A stretch of 64,000 bases of DNA, taken from SZUA-430 sp041477875 (GTDB taxonomy: Bacteria; Pseudomonadota; Alphaproteobacteria; Micropepsales; Micropepsaceae). This document shows, piece after piece, positions 1-8,074 of this stretch. A program made the translations under genes and the position numbers. Each line of letters opens with the position of its first letter. The stretch's first letter is position 1. Where the stretch lies: positions 1 through 64,000 of the forward strand of contig JBGOVA010000002.1 in the NCBI GenBank assembly GCA_041477875.1, in the 5' to 3' direction. The notes below the pieces were generated by a model. The model worked only from the letters and a program-made list of their open reading frames with translations. It had not been told where the DNA came from and ran no database searches.

Positions 1-1774
1 ATGCGACCCATTCTGGCCACCACGATCCGGATTTCGCCGTCGCCTCGGCAAGCCAGGACTCGGGATCGGTGTATTGCTCGTCGTGGCGCTTTGTCTTGAC
101 GCGGTACGAACGGTTGTTCGCGCCGGGCTCCGAGACGATGCCGGCGTTGTGGCCGCCCGTCGTGAGCAGGAACGTGACGTCGGTGTCGGTCAACAAATGG
201 ATTTTGTAGGTCGAGCGCCACGGCGCGACGTGATCCCACTCCGTCCCGACGGCAAAGATCGGCGCGCGAATGTCGGTCAGCGCCACGGGCTTGCCGCCGA
301 CGCGATAGCGCCCGCCGGCGAAATCGTTGTCGTAGAACAGGTGGCGCAAATACTCCGCGTGCATGCGATAGGGCATGCGCGTCGCATCGGCGTTCCAGAC
401 CATCAGATCGCTCATCGCTTGGCGTTCGCCCATCAAATAGTCATGGACCATGCGCGACCATATCAGATCGTTCGAACGTAGCAGCTGAAATGCGCCTGCC
501 ATCTGTTTCGTGTCGAGAAAGCCTTGCTCCCACATCATGTCTTCAAGAAACGTGAGCTGGCTGTCGTTGATGAAAAGGCCGAGCTCACCAGGTTCGCTGA
601 AGTCGGTTTGACCGGCAAGAAGTGTAAGAGACTTGAGCCGGTGATCGCCGTCGCGCGCCATGGCCGCCGCGGCGATCGCGAGCAGCGTGGCGCCCAGGCA
701 ATAACCCGTCGCATGAATCCGCTGCCCCGGGACGATCGCCGATATGACGTCGAGCGCCGCCGCGACGCCGAGTTGGCGATAATCTTCCATGCCAAGATCT
801 CGATCGGTCGCGTCGGGATTCTTCCACGAGATCATGAACACCGTGAAGCCGCGGTCGGTCAGGTATTTCACGAGCGAGTTTTGCGGCGAGAGGTCGAGGA
901 TGTAGTATTTCATGATCCAGGCGGGCACGATCAAAACCGGCTCGGCATGCACGCTCTCGGTCGCCGGCGCATATTGGATGAGTTCGATCAAACGATTGCG
1001 AAACACGACCCTGCCCGGTGTGACCGCGATATTGTGGCCGACCTCGAATGCCTCAGCACCGGCGGGTTTCTTCGCGCCGAGCGCAAGCTCCCAATCCTGC
1101 ACGAAGTTCATGAAGCCCTTCACGAGATTCATGCCGCCTTGCTCGACGGTGCGTTGCAGGACTTCGGGGTTGGTGAGCAGGAAGTTCGACGGCGCGAAGA
1201 CGTCGAGAATCTGGCGCGAGACGAATTCCATGATCTCTTCATGCTGACGCGCGACGCCGCGTACCCCCGTCGTTGCGTTGTGCCACCATTGCTGGTGCAG
1301 CAGGAACCCCTGATAGAACAGGCAGTATGGCCACTGCTGCCAAGCCGGCGCCGAAAAGCGATGGTCTTGCGGCAACGGCACGATGCATGGCTCCCCGTCG
1401 GCTTGCGTGACGGCGCTGTTTACGGCGTGGTTGGAGAAGCGAACGGATTTCCTGGCCGCCTTATCGAGAAGCTGCATGCGCTTGCCGGGCGAGAAGGCAA
1501 GGTGGATCCACCAGTCGAGATAGGCTTGACCGATCGCGGCCGGCGACAGCCCGCGCGTGAACCGCGCGGTCGCCGCATGGAATGAGCGATCGACGATGTC
1601 CGCGAACGCCGTCGATGCGTATGAGTCGCGCTCGGGAATTTCCGGCAGCGGAAGGGGTTGTGTAGGCACACTTGCGGCCGGTGCCTGCGCTTCGCCTGCC
1701 TTTTCGCGCGCGCGGGGACCTCCTTTACGTGCTTCCGCACGAGCATCGCGAAGACTGATCGGCTCGCTGGACAC
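1..1774 (-). CDS. phaC: Class I polyhydroxyalkanoate synthase, 3' end outside window
   Basis: Polymerises (R)-3-hydroxyacyl-CoA into PHA on the granule surface. About 591 residues are visible and the gene runs off the left edge; the last visible residues (GSWWPEWVA) belong to the conserved C-terminal block, so only a short tail is missing. The lipase-like box GYCLGA holds nucleophile Cys359, with Asp514 (TEWDHVAP) and His542 (GGHNAGI) completing the triad at class I spacing. The start is inferred: a GTG 3 nt after the phasin stop, in the same frame; there is no in-frame ATG nearby. That arrangement implies translational coupling to the phasin and shared control by the box at 2204. Family assignment is firm; the start is less so. 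Confidence 0.93.
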   Translation of the reverse strand, partial: MSSEPISLRDARAEARKGGPRAREKAGEAQAPAASVPTQPLPLPEIPERDSYASTAFADIVDRSFHAATARFTRGLSPAAIGQAYLDWWIHLAFSPGKRMQLLDKAARKSVRFSNHAVNSAVTQADGEPCIVPLPQDHRFSAPAWQQWPYCLFYQGFLLHQQWWHNATTGVRGVARQHEEIMEFVSRQILDVFAPSNFLLTNPEVLQRTVEQGGMNLVKGFMNFVQDWELALGAKKPAGAEAFEVGHNIAVTPGRVVFRNRLIELIQYAPATESVHAEPVLIVPAWIMKYYILDLSPQNSLVKYLTDRGFTVFMISWKNPDATDRDLGMEDYRQLGVAAALDVISAIVPGQRIHATGYCLGATLLAIAAAAMARDGDHRLKSLTLLAGQTDFSEPGELGLFINDSQLTFLEDMMWEQGFLDTKQMAGAFQLLRSNDLIWSRMVHDYLMGERQAMSDLMVWNADATRMPYRMHAEYLRHLFYDNDFAGGRYRVGGKPVALTDIRAPIFAVGTEWDHVAPWRSTYKIHLLTDTDVTFLLTTGGHNAGIVSEPGANNRSYRVKTKRHDEQYTDPESWLAEATAKSGSWWPEWVA

Positions 1775-1777
1775 GAC

Positions 1778-2134
1778 TCAGTGCGTGCGTGCTGGCCGCT
1801 CCGCGCGGCCGTTGCCGGCGGGCTCGGCGTCGTGCAGCGCGTCGGTCATCAGTTCGCTGTATCTGGCCCACTCCTCGCTGTAGGCACGCGTCATGTCGGC
1901 GAACCACTTCTGTTGCGCGGCGAAGAAATCCGGCAGGCTTCTGCAAGCGCCGAATTGCTCGGCGGCTTTCATGTTGTCTTCGAAGCGCCGGGTCATGAAC
2001 TTGATGCTCTCCTGCTGCAGCGTGTGCACGCCTTTGCCGAAGATCGACGCGCTCTTCTCCAGGGCCCCGCCCATGGGGCCATTAAAGGCGGCCTCAAAGG
2101 GGTTGGCCGACTGCTCGGATTTGTGGGTTTTCAT
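1778..2134 (-). CDS. Phasin family protein
   Basis: Small amphipathic helical protein (118 aa) that coats PHA granules. The middle (FGKGVHTLQQESIKFMTRRF, then FFAAQQKWFADMTRAYSEEW) has the helical pattern and aromatic spacing of Phasin_2 proteins. The ATG at 2134 follows a good GGGAG ribosome site; an upstream in-frame ATG at 2221 has none and would add an unlikely leader. It sits directly before phaC with 3 nt between stop and start, which supports the call. The TTG(C)-N6-TCAA box at 2204-2217 and a TAGAAT -10 lie just upstream. Confidence 0.85.
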   Translation of the reverse strand: MKTHKSEQSANPFEAAFNGPMGGALEKSASIFGKGVHTLQQESIKFMTRRFEDNMKAAEQFGACRSLPDFFAAQQKWFADMTRAYSEEWARYSELMTDALHDAEPAGNGRAERPARTH

Positions 2135-2175
2135 GTGACAATCTCCCAGGTGATCGAAAGCCGAAAAGTATTCAA

Positions 2176-2217
2176 ATTCTAAGCGTTCGCCGGCGCAGAG
2201 GCCTTGCGGTAGGTCAA
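2176..2217 (-). promoter_or_regulatory. FixK/FNR-type promoter of the phasin-phaC operon
   Basis: Box TTGACCTACCGCAA on the minus strand (2204-2217) fits TTG(A/C)-N6-(T/G)CAA. A -10 hexamer TAGAAT sits at 2181-2176, placing the start site near 2169, about 41.5 bp from the box centre, the class II geometry of Crp/Fnr activators. The leader to the phasin ATG would be about 35 nt. Seen in sequence; regulator identity is inferred. Confidence 0.65.
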
Positions 2218-2248
2218 ACAATAGCGCAGCCGTGTGAACCTTCCGTTC

Positions 2249-2995
2249 TCAGTTCGTCTTCGGCGCAGCGGCGTCGATTCGGGCCATGAATTCGGCGAAC
2301 TGGGCCTGCGACATTGTGCTCTCGCCAGCCACGCGGAGCTTGGCGGCCGCCGGCGGCAGGTCGAAAGCCAGCGACCGAATGTTGATCGTGACCCCCTTGA
2401 ACTCCGGGGGCAGTTGCTGGGCCAAGTCGATGGCGTGGCGCTTGAAGATGTCGATGCCGACGATTGCATAAACGGCGTCGCTGACGCTCTGGTACGCGCC
2501 TTCAATGCGGCACGGCGGCGCGCTGGCCCCTTGCACGTCGATGGTGATGATCGAGCGCGCCGCGGACAGCGCAATTCTGGCGGAACAACTGACATCGGCC
2601 GGCAATTCCACGGGATATGAACCGGCACAAACGCGCTTCACGTAGTGAAAGCGAAGGTCGTATCTTACGGTCGTCGCACCGGTCAGCTTTGCGGCGGCGC
2701 CGAGAATCTTGACAACGTCGCCGCAGGGGATCGACCGGTCGAGCGCCTTGGCCGACAGTATCTTGATGTTCGCCAGAACCGATCTGACGTCCATTTCGGC
2801 GGTCAGCGCGACGCGATAAGTGCCGTTGGGGTTGGGCGTAGTTTGCCAGCTGACCGTCGAGGGAAGCTGCAATACGGCCGCGCCGAGCGTCGGGCGCGCA
2901 ACAAAGTTCCGCGTGCCGTCAGCCCGCGTGCCGGGCGTAGCGACAGCTACCCATATGATGAGGGCGGCGATCAAGCCTGCGCTATTCAATTTCAC
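2249..2995 (-). CDS. Secreted protein of unknown function
   Basis: A 248-aa protein I do not recognise. The GTG start at 2995 gives a clean signal peptide (KLNSAGLIAALIIWVAVATP, cleavage probably after TRA), so it is exported. The mature part has four cysteines that could pair (IPCGD, RVCAG, VSCSA, PPCRI) and no transmembrane segment. A longer reading from 3034 adds an Arg-rich stretch before the signal peptide and is less likely; a GAGAG motif precedes the GTG. It is transcribed away from the first copy of the 125-bp repeat, which may carry its promoter. It does not overlap its neighbours. Confidence 0.6.
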   Translation of the reverse strand: MKLNSAGLIAALIIWVAVATPGTRADGTRNFVARPTLGAAVLQLPSTVSWQTTPNPNGTYRVALTAEMDVRSVLANIKILSAKALDRSIPCGDVVKILGAAAKLTGATTVRYDLRFHYVKRVCAGSYPVELPADVSCSARIALSAARSIITIDVQGASAPPCRIEGAYQSVSDAVYAIVGIDIFKRHAIDLAQQLPPEFKGVTINIRSLAFDLPPAAAKLRVAGESTMSQAQFAEFMARIDAAAPKTN

Positions 2996-3010
2996 GTGCG
3001 GGGTTCTCTC

Positions 3011-3134
3011 AATTGGCCGACGTAATCGCAGCACACGATCGTGGTTTTTTCGCGGTGCGTCGGCGGGGCGTGTACGCAGGTGCGAGGTGGGTGTAATGCG
3101 ATTAGCCGCGCCGGAGTTTGATCCAGCTCAGCGC
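3011..3134 (+). repeat. 125-bp repeated element, copy 1
   Basis: Near-identical to 5131-5256 (roughly 88% by eye, one small indel). Both copies start AATTGG and contain the palindrome CACGATCGTG (here 3034-3043), the inverted pair TAATCGCA (3023-3030) / TGCGATTA (3097-3104) and, near the end, a FixK-like half-perfect box TTGATCCAGCTCAG (3118-3131). This copy lies between the start of the secreted protein gene and the 3' end of the ABC permease. No coding potential is evident. Confidence 0.75.
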
Positions 3135-3165
3135 TGACGCGCGAGGCGGTCCATGCGCCGCCCTC

Positions 3166-3996
3166 TCAAGACGCCATTTTTGGATAGAGGCGTGCAGCGA
3201 TCGTTATCAGGACCGCGCTCGCACCGGTCAGCACGGCCAGATCGAGCGCGATGCCATAGATGCTCTGCCCGCCGTTCAGCATCAATGCGCGCAGACCGTC
3301 GACCTCGTAGGTTAGCGGATTGGCCGAGGAGATCGTCTTGAGCCAATCCGGCATCAGGTCGAGCGGGTAGATCGCGTTGCTGGCGAAGAAGATCGGCATC
3401 GTCAACAATTGACCGACGCCCATGAAGCGTTCGCGTGTTTTCACCAAGCACGCGATGATCAACGACAGCGTCGCGAATAGCGCGGCACCGAGTGCAACCA
3501 ATACAATGACGCCTAACGTCGCAAGAAATTCGAACTTGATCCCGACGCCCATTGCAAGCGCTATCACGTAGATGATGGCGGCCTGCAAAACGCCGCGCAC
3601 GCTTGCCGATACGGCTTTGCCGATCACGAGCGCCGAGCGCGGCGCGGGACTGACGAGATAGCGGTGCAACACGCCCAAGTCGCGCTCCCAAATCGCCGAT
3701 ATGCCGTAGAAGATGGACGCGAACAGCACGCTTTGCGCGAGGATGCCGGCCGACAGAAAATCCAAATATGGCAGCCCGTGACCCGACAGGCCGCGCGCCC
3801 GCGCCATGACGTTCCCAAACAGCACGAGCCACAGGATCGGTTGCACGGCGCGCGTGGCCAAATCGAACGGGTCATGCCGCAGCTTCTGAAGTTCGGCGGC
3901 GACGACGCCGAAGGTCTGTGTCCTGTAGTCGGCCACGCGGTCGACGAAGGTTCGTTCAGCCGTGCTCGCGGGCGGAGCGTCGTGCTTGCCTGACAT
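3166..3996 (-). CDS. ABC-2 type transporter permease (DrrB/NodJ-like)
   Basis: Membrane half of an ABC exporter, 276 aa. A hydrophilic N-terminus of about 50 residues is followed by six hydrophobic segments, the ABC2_membrane layout; the motif ERDLGVLHRYLVSPAPRS and the late NPLTY stretch are typical of DrrB/NodJ permeases. It overlaps the ATPase gene by 41 bp in another frame, so the two are co-translated and form one exporter. The substrate is unknown; relatives move drugs, lipooligosaccharides or polysaccharides. Confidence 0.88.
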   Translation of the reverse strand: MSGKHDAPPASTAERTFVDRVADYRTQTFGVVAAELQKLRHDPFDLATRAVQPILWLVLFGNVMARARGLSGHGLPYLDFLSAGILAQSVLFASIFYGISAIWERDLGVLHRYLVSPAPRSALVIGKAVSASVRGVLQAAIIYVIALAMGVGIKFEFLATLGVIVLVALGAALFATLSLIIACLVKTRERFMGVGQLLTMPIFFASNAIYPLDLMPDWLKTISSANPLTYEVDGLRALMLNGGQSIYGIALDLAVLTGASAVLITIAARLYPKMAS

Positions 3997-4756
3997 TCCT
4001 GTAGCTTCCTTCCGACTCGATTTCGGCGCCGGTCAAATGCGCGAAGACGTCGTCGAGCGTCGCGCCCGGCCCCAATTCGTCCTTGAGCGCGCCCGGCGTT
4101 CCAACCTTCTCGATGCGGCCCTTGTGGATGAGCGCGATGCGGTCGCACAGCTCCTCCACTTCTTCCATGTAATGCGTGGTCACGAGCATCGTCGTGTTAA
4201 ACTGCTCGCGCAGATCCTTCACGTGCTTCCACACCGTGTGGCGCGCGACCGGATCGAGCCCGACAGTCGGCTCGTCCATGAACAGGACGAGCGGGCGGTG
4301 AATCATGCTTTGTGCGATCTCGAGCCGCCGGATCATGCCGCCCGAATAGCGTTGGACCAGATGGTGGGCGACGTCGGCGAGCCCCATGACGGCCAAGGCT
4401 TGCGCGATGCGCGGCTCGCGCTCGGCCTTCGGCACGCAATAGAGCCGGGCCGAAAGCAGGAGATTCTCGTACCCCGTGAGCGAGCCGTCGGCGGACAGCT
4501 GTTGCGGCACGTAGCCGATATGGCGGCGTACGTCTGCTGCTTGCTTGACGATGTCGAAGCCGGCAACGAGCGCTCGCCCGGAGCTGGGCGGTAAAAGGGT
4601 CGTCAACATCTTGATGAGCGTGCTCTTGCCCGCACCGTTCGGGCCGATGAGGGCGAAGATCTCGCCGGCCTCGATCGTCAACGATGCCCGATCGACGGCG
4701 CGAAAGTCGCCGAAATCGCGGGTCAATTCGAAGGTCTCGACGATCGCAGATGTCAT
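3956..4756 (-). CDS. ABC transporter ATP-binding protein (DrrA-like)
   Basis: Cytosolic ATPase of the exporter encoded with the next gene, 266 aa. Walker A GPNGAGKST, the signature SGGMIRRLEIA (an R replaces the usual Q/K in the SGGM block), Walker B LFMDEPTVGLDP and the switch His in TTHYMEE are all present, so it should hydrolyse ATP. The C-terminal part with TLDDVFAHLTG is characteristic of the DrrA/NodI group. A strong AAGGAGG site precedes the ATG at 4756. Confidence 0.9.
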   Translation of the reverse strand: MTSAIVETFELTRDFGDFRAVDRASLTIEAGEIFALIGPNGAGKSTLIKMLTTLLPPSSGRALVAGFDIVKQAADVRRHIGYVPQQLSADGSLTGYENLLLSARLYCVPKAEREPRIAQALAVMGLADVAHHLVQRYSGGMIRRLEIAQSMIHRPLVLFMDEPTVGLDPVARHTVWKHVKDLREQFNTTMLVTTHYMEEVEELCDRIALIHKGRIEKVGTPGALKDELGPGATLDDVFAHLTGAEIESEGSYRNVRQARRSAREHG

Positions 4757-4793
4757 CGGAAGAACCTCCTTTGCCGGGTTTCCGAGGCGCGGG

Positions 4794-4834
4794 TTGACTT
4801 AGCGCAAGGTCTCCCGTCACGCCATTGCTAGGTT
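4794..4834 (+). promoter_or_regulatory. FixK/FNR-type box and -10
   Basis: TTGACTTAGCGCAA (4794-4807) fits the TTGA-N6-GCAA form. A -10-like TAGGTT at 4829-4834 places a start near 4842, 41.5 bp from the box centre, with a 43-nt leader to the gene at 4885. Toward the minus strand the same geometry would fall onto the ribosome site of the ABC gene, so the plus-strand reading is preferred. Confidence 0.55.
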
Positions 4835-4884
4835 GTTTGGTCATGTGCCGACGCCGCTGCGGCCCGATCCTTGAGGAGCATCCG

Positions 4885-5121
4885 ATGCAAGATTTCAACA
4901 AACTGATCGAAGATCTCAAACGCACGCACGACGAAATCAGACTCAAGGCGCACCTTGGCACGAAGGACCTTCAGGACGAATGGTCGCATCTCGAAAAGCG
5001 TTGGCACGGCTTCGAAAGAAAGGCCGAACTCGAGCGCAGCGCAAAGGATGTCAGCAAGGCGCTGAACGCTTTGGGCTTGGAACTCAAGGCCGCGTTCGCG
5101 CGTGTGCGATCGGCGCTCTAA
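4885..5121 (+). CDS. Small helical protein of unknown function
   Basis: A 78-aa, highly charged protein with no signal peptide or membrane segment. The pattern of hydrophobic residues (FNKLIEDLKRTHDEIRLK, then LNALGLELKAAFARVRSAL) suggests amphipathic helices, possibly a coiled coil. The ATG at 4885 has TTGAGGAG upstream; the longer reading from 4825 lacks a ribosome site. The FixK-type box at 4794 is placed to drive it, which puts it in the same stress programme as the next genes. Function cannot be stated. Confidence 0.6.
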   Translation: MQDFNKLIEDLKRTHDEIRLKAHLGTKDLQDEWSHLEKRWHGFERKAELERSAKDVSKALNALGLELKAAFARVRSAL

Positions 5122-5130
5122 GCCATGAGC

Positions 5131-5256
5131 AATTGGCTGACGTAATCGCGGCACACGATCGTGGTTACTTCGCGGTGTGTCGGCGGGGGGGACGCTCATA
5201 CGTGCGAGGTGGATGTAATGCGATTACCCGCGCCGAAGTTTGATCTAGCTCAGCGC
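5131..5256 (+). repeat. 125-bp repeated element, copy 2
   Basis: Second copy of the element at 3011-3134, same orientation. Palindrome CACGATCGTG is at 5154-5163, the inverted pair TAATCGCG / TGCGATTA at 5143-5150 and 5219-5226, and the box TTGATCTAGCTCAG at 5240-5253. Here the element fills the gap before the DUF3775 operon, so its right end may act as that operon's upstream regulatory region. Confidence 0.75.
5240..5253 (+). promoter_or_regulatory. FixK/FNR-like box (one mismatch)
   Basis: TTGATCTAGCTCAG matches the left half perfectly and the right half with a final G for A. Its centre is 41.5 bp from a possible start near 5288, giving a 55-nt leader to the DUF3775 gene. The same motif ends repeat copy 1 (3118-3131). 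Confidence 0.45.
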
Positions 5257-5342
5257 CGGACCAAGATCGCCGTGTGTCTATCGACGGCGAAACGGGGCGT
5301 TCCAGTGCGCGTCGTTTGGGCATGGGAACGGGAGCAGCGAAC

Positions 5343-5759
5343 ATGAATGTGACAATCTCGGTGCCGATCGAGACATTGGCCTACATCATCGAAAAGGCGC
5401 GCGAATTCGACGCCGAAGTCGAAGTCGACGATCCGCAATCAGGTTCCAACCCGGCAGATGACCGGGAGCTGGCAATCCTCCAGGATACGGCCGAGAATCC
5501 GACCGAAGACGAGCTGACCGAGGCCTTGCGCAGCATGAACGACGACGAATTGGCGGAACTGTTGGCGCTCGTTTGGGTCGGCCGCGGCGATTTCGACGAG
5601 GAAAGCTGGGACGAAGCTCTGACGAGCGCGCGTGCGGCGCGCGACAAGCGCATCCTTCCTTACCTCATGGGCACGCCGATGCTCGGCGACTTGGTGGCGG
5701 AGGGCCTTGCCGAGCTCGGTTACGCTGTGCCGCCGGTCGCGGAAGAGGCGGCGTCTTAA
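5343..5759 (+). CDS. DUF3775 family protein
   Basis: A soluble, acidic 138-aa protein. The N-terminus (MNVTISVPIETLAYIIEKAR) and the C-terminal half (LNDDE-type stretch, ELLALVWVGRGDFDEESW) match my recollection of the DUF3775 family found in alphaproteobacteria; function unknown. The start at 5343 follows GGGAG; a longer reading from 5274 adds an unconvincing leader. It ends 1 nt before the phosphoribosyltransferase gene, so the two are surely co-transcribed. Confidence 0.65.
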   Translation: MNVTISVPIETLAYIIEKAREFDAEVEVDDPQSGSNPADDRELAILQDTAENPTEDELTEALRSMNDDELAELLALVWVGRGDFDEESWDEALTSARAARDKRILPYLMGTPMLGDLVAEGLAELGYAVPPVAEEAAS

Positions 5760-5760
5760 T

Positions 5761-6444
5761 ATGCGCGACCGTCCGACATACAAGGATCGGGAGGAGGCGG
5801 GGCGCCGCTTGGCGCCGCTCCTCTCCGCGTTTCGCGAAAGCGGTGCGATCGTATTCGCCTTGCCGCGTGGAGGCATACCCGTCGCCATCGAGGTTGCGCG
5901 TGCACTGTCCCTGCCGCTCGACCTCCTGTACGTGCGCAAGATCGCGGCGCCCCTGGAACCGGAGCTCGCCCTTGGCGCGATCGTGGACGGCGCCGACCCG
6001 GATATCGTTCTAAACGACGCTCTGGTGAGCCAGTTGGGCATATCGCGCGCTGTTCTGGAAGAGATCGGCGAACGCGAACTGCAAGAGATCAAACGGCGGA
6101 AGGAGCGGTACGGCAATGCGTTGACCACGCCATTGATGCCGACGGGCCGCCCTGCCATCATCGTCGATGACGGACTGGCGACGGGTGCTACCGTGCGAGC
6201 AGCGGCGCAAGCCCTCCGGCGACGCGGCGCCACGCGGGTCATCGTTGCCGTCCCTGTCGCACCGCCCGACGCGGTATCCGCGCTCGAAGAGGTAGGTGCT
6301 GAGGTCGTTTGTCCCCACGTGACGGAGCGCTTCATGGGCGTGGGGATGTTCTATCGCGATTTCCGTCAGCTCTCGGATGATACGGTGATCGCGCAGCTCG
6401 CCGCATTTCGGCGTGAATCGGACCGCGTGCACGAAGCTTCGTGA
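5761..6444 (+). CDS. Phosphoribosyltransferase family protein
   Basis: Type I PRTase fold, 227 aa. The PRPP-binding loop AIIVDDGLATGAT lies at residues 132-144 and an early FALPRGGIPVA stretch matches the substrate-side loop of this family. It is longer than the classic purine PRTases and has an insert rich in E/K/R around residues 95-120. The family often occurs in alphaproteobacterial stress clusters beside UspA, hydrolases and PHA genes; the base or nucleotide substrate is not known. It begins 1 nt after the DUF3775 stop. Confidence 0.82.
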   Translation: MRDRPTYKDREEAGRRLAPLLSAFRESGAIVFALPRGGIPVAIEVARALSLPLDLLYVRKIAAPLEPELALGAIVDGADPDIVLNDALVSQLGISRAVLEEIGERELQEIKRRKERYGNALTTPLMPTGRPAIIVDDGLATGATVRAAAQALRRRGATRVIVAVPVAPPDAVSALEEVGAEVVCPHVTERFMGVGMFYRDFRQLSDDTVIAQLAAFRRESDRVHEAS

Positions 6445-6480
6445 GCTGTCTCTCGCTCACCCGTGCCAAGGAGGAGCACC

Positions 6481-6849
6481 ATGCAAGTGCCTGTTCAGAT
6501 CGTCCTGAAGAAGGTGCCGCAACCGGCAGCCGCGCGGGCGGAAGTGCTTAAGGCCGCCGGCGTGCTGGAGCGATTTCACGATCGCATCACGTCGTGCCGG
6601 GTTGCCGTGACCAATCCCGATGCCCGCCATCGCCAAGGCGGGATTTTTGACGTGCATATCACGATGCGCGTGCCCGGCCACGGCGACATCGAAGTCACCA
6701 GGCGAGCGCAGGATCGCGCCGAGCGGGAGCACCTCGATGTGGCGTTGCGCAACGCGTTTGCGCAGGCGCGGCGTCAGCTGCAGGACGTCGCGCGCGAGAA
6801 GCGCGGCGATATCAAGGTACGTGCGCGACGTGCGCCGATCGACGGATAA
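6481..6849 (+). CDS. Ribosome hibernation factor, HPF/RaiA (S30AE) family
   Basis: Short S30AE-domain protein, 122 aa, which would bind the 30S decoding region and silence idle ribosomes. The pattern LERFHDRITSCRVAVTN, then FDVHITMRVPGHGDIEVTR, then the helix HLDVALRNAFAQARRQL is the family's beta-alpha-beta-beta-alpha layout. It lacks the C-terminal dimerisation domain of long HPF. The ATG at 6481 has an ideal AAGGAGGAG site 4-5 nt upstream. Its place behind a FixK-type box fits entry into dormancy when oxygen falls. Confidence 0.82.
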   Translation: MQVPVQIVLKKVPQPAAARAEVLKAAGVLERFHDRITSCRVAVTNPDARHRQGGIFDVHITMRVPGHGDIEVTRRAQDRAEREHLDVALRNAFAQARRQLQDVAREKRGDIKVRARRAPIDG

Positions 6850-6853
6850 CGCG

Positions 6854-7513
6854 ATGTGTTTTTCGGCCGAAGCGAGCTTCCTTACGGCCACGGTCACAGG
6901 CCTTGTCGGCGTCGCCACCATCACCAGAGCAAGCAACGCGCGCGAGCTTCCGTTGGCTGCGATACCGCTCCTTTTTGCGATCCAACAGGCGGCGGAGGGT
7001 GGGCTGTGGCTCACGCTCCCTGTCGCGCCGCAGGCCGGCCTCTCCTCCTTTCTGACGCACGTCTTTCTTGTCTTCGCACTGGCTTTCTGGCCGGTCTTCG
7101 CCCCGCTCGCGGCGTTTCTGGTCGAGCCCAGCGCGACCCGCCGCCGCGTCATGATGGTCTGTCTGCTGATCGGGATCGTCGTGGCCGGATACTTTATCGG
7201 TTCCGTGCTCACGATCCCGCACATCGCCAGCATCAATGAAGGGCACATCGTCTACCGGACCGGCGCAAGCTCACCCTTTTCGGTCGGAGGGCTCTACCTC
7301 CTTGCGACGGGCGTCGCCCTCTTGATGTCATCGCACCGCGCGGTGTCGGTGACGGGTTGGATCGTGTTCCTGGGCTCGATTGCGTCCTACTATTCGTATT
7401 GGGAAGCATTCGTCTCGGTGTGGTGTTTCTTCGCCGCCGCGTCCAGTATCGTTCTCCTCGTTCATTTCGAACGCGCGCGCGCCGGGCGGCAAGCCAAGGC
7501 GGCGGGCGCGTAA
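6854..7513 (+). CDS. Multipass membrane protein with MCFSAEASF start
   Basis: A 219-aa integral membrane protein with about six to seven hydrophobic segments. It opens with MCFSAEASF, the signature start of a family of bacterial membrane proteins of unknown function (DUF6629-like, from memory); the start is therefore secure at 6854 although a longer frame is open. It begins 4 nt after the HPF stop, so it belongs to the same operon. No catalytic motif was recognised. Confidence 0.7.
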   Translation: MCFSAEASFLTATVTGLVGVATITRASNARELPLAAIPLLFAIQQAAEGGLWLTLPVAPQAGLSSFLTHVFLVFALAFWPVFAPLAAFLVEPSATRRRVMMVCLLIGIVVAGYFIGSVLTIPHIASINEGHIVYRTGASSPFSVGGLYLLATGVALLMSSHRAVSVTGWIVFLGSIASYYSYWEAFVSVWCFFAAASSIVLLVHFERARAGRQAKAAGA

Positions 7514-7515
7514 TC

Positions 7516-7529
7516 TTGAGGGAGATCAA
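7516..7529 (+). promoter_or_regulatory. FixK/FNR-type box
   Basis: TTGAGGGAGATCAA fits TTGA-N6-TCAA. It starts just after the stop of the membrane protein gene; the class II start would be near 7564, 22 nt before the PH-domain gene, so it may add an internal promoter to the operon. The -10 region is weak. Confidence 0.5.
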
Positions 7530-7585
7530 AGTATTCGGCGCGCGACGGCGTTGGATGGGACCCGCATTCTCACCGGGGCAGCCAA

Positions 7586-8047
7586 ATGAGCTACGTAAGT
7601 CAGACATCCGGCGCGGTCGAGTGCGTCCGCTTTCGTGCCCACTATCATTGGCTCTATTGGCTGGGCGGCATCGTGTTGGCGACCGGACCGCTGCTGACAT
7701 TTGCCGCAGGCCCGATCGACAGCTGGGCCGGTCTTGCCGTCCTGTGTGTAACGGTGGTCGGCGTCCCCTTCGGACTGGTGATTCTCGTTCGCGCATTCGC
7801 AACGGAGATAGCCGTCACGTCCGACCGTTTTATCAAGAAAGGCGGCCTGATTTCCTTTGAGTCCGAAGATATCAGCCTGGACAAGGTGGAAGAGATCAAC
7901 CTCGAGGAGAGTATTCTCGGCGCACTCTTCGGCTACGGGACTCTGGTAGTTCACGGGAGCGGCACAGGATCAATTAGAGTGGAGATGGTACAATCACCCG
8001 AACGGCTTCGGCGTGAGATCGAAAGTGCGCGCGAGGCGCTCCGGTGA
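7586..8047 (+). CDS. Membrane protein with bacterial PH (bPH_2/YdbS-like) domain
   Basis: 153 aa. Two hydrophobic segments (about residues 25-45 and 50-70) form a hairpin, followed by a soluble PH-like beta domain with the family-typical run FATEIAVTSDRFIKKGGLIS and EEINLEESILGALFGYGTLVVHG. Such domains are membrane anchored and of uncertain role. The ATG at 7586 is preceded by a weak site. It follows the membrane protein gene in the same direction with 72 bp between. Confidence 0.75.
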   Translation: MSYVSQTSGAVECVRFRAHYHWLYWLGGIVLATGPLLTFAAGPIDSWAGLAVLCVTVVGVPFGLVILVRAFATEIAVTSDRFIKKGGLISFESEDISLDKVEEINLEESILGALFGYGTLVVHGSGTGSIRVEMVQSPERLRREIESAREALR

Positions 8048-8074
8048 CGGAAGCTCGTTTTGGGGAGAATTCGC

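Noticed and set aside
524..1585. 353-codon plus-strand frame
   Set aside because: It lies antisense to phaC, whose catalytic triad is intact on the minus strand.
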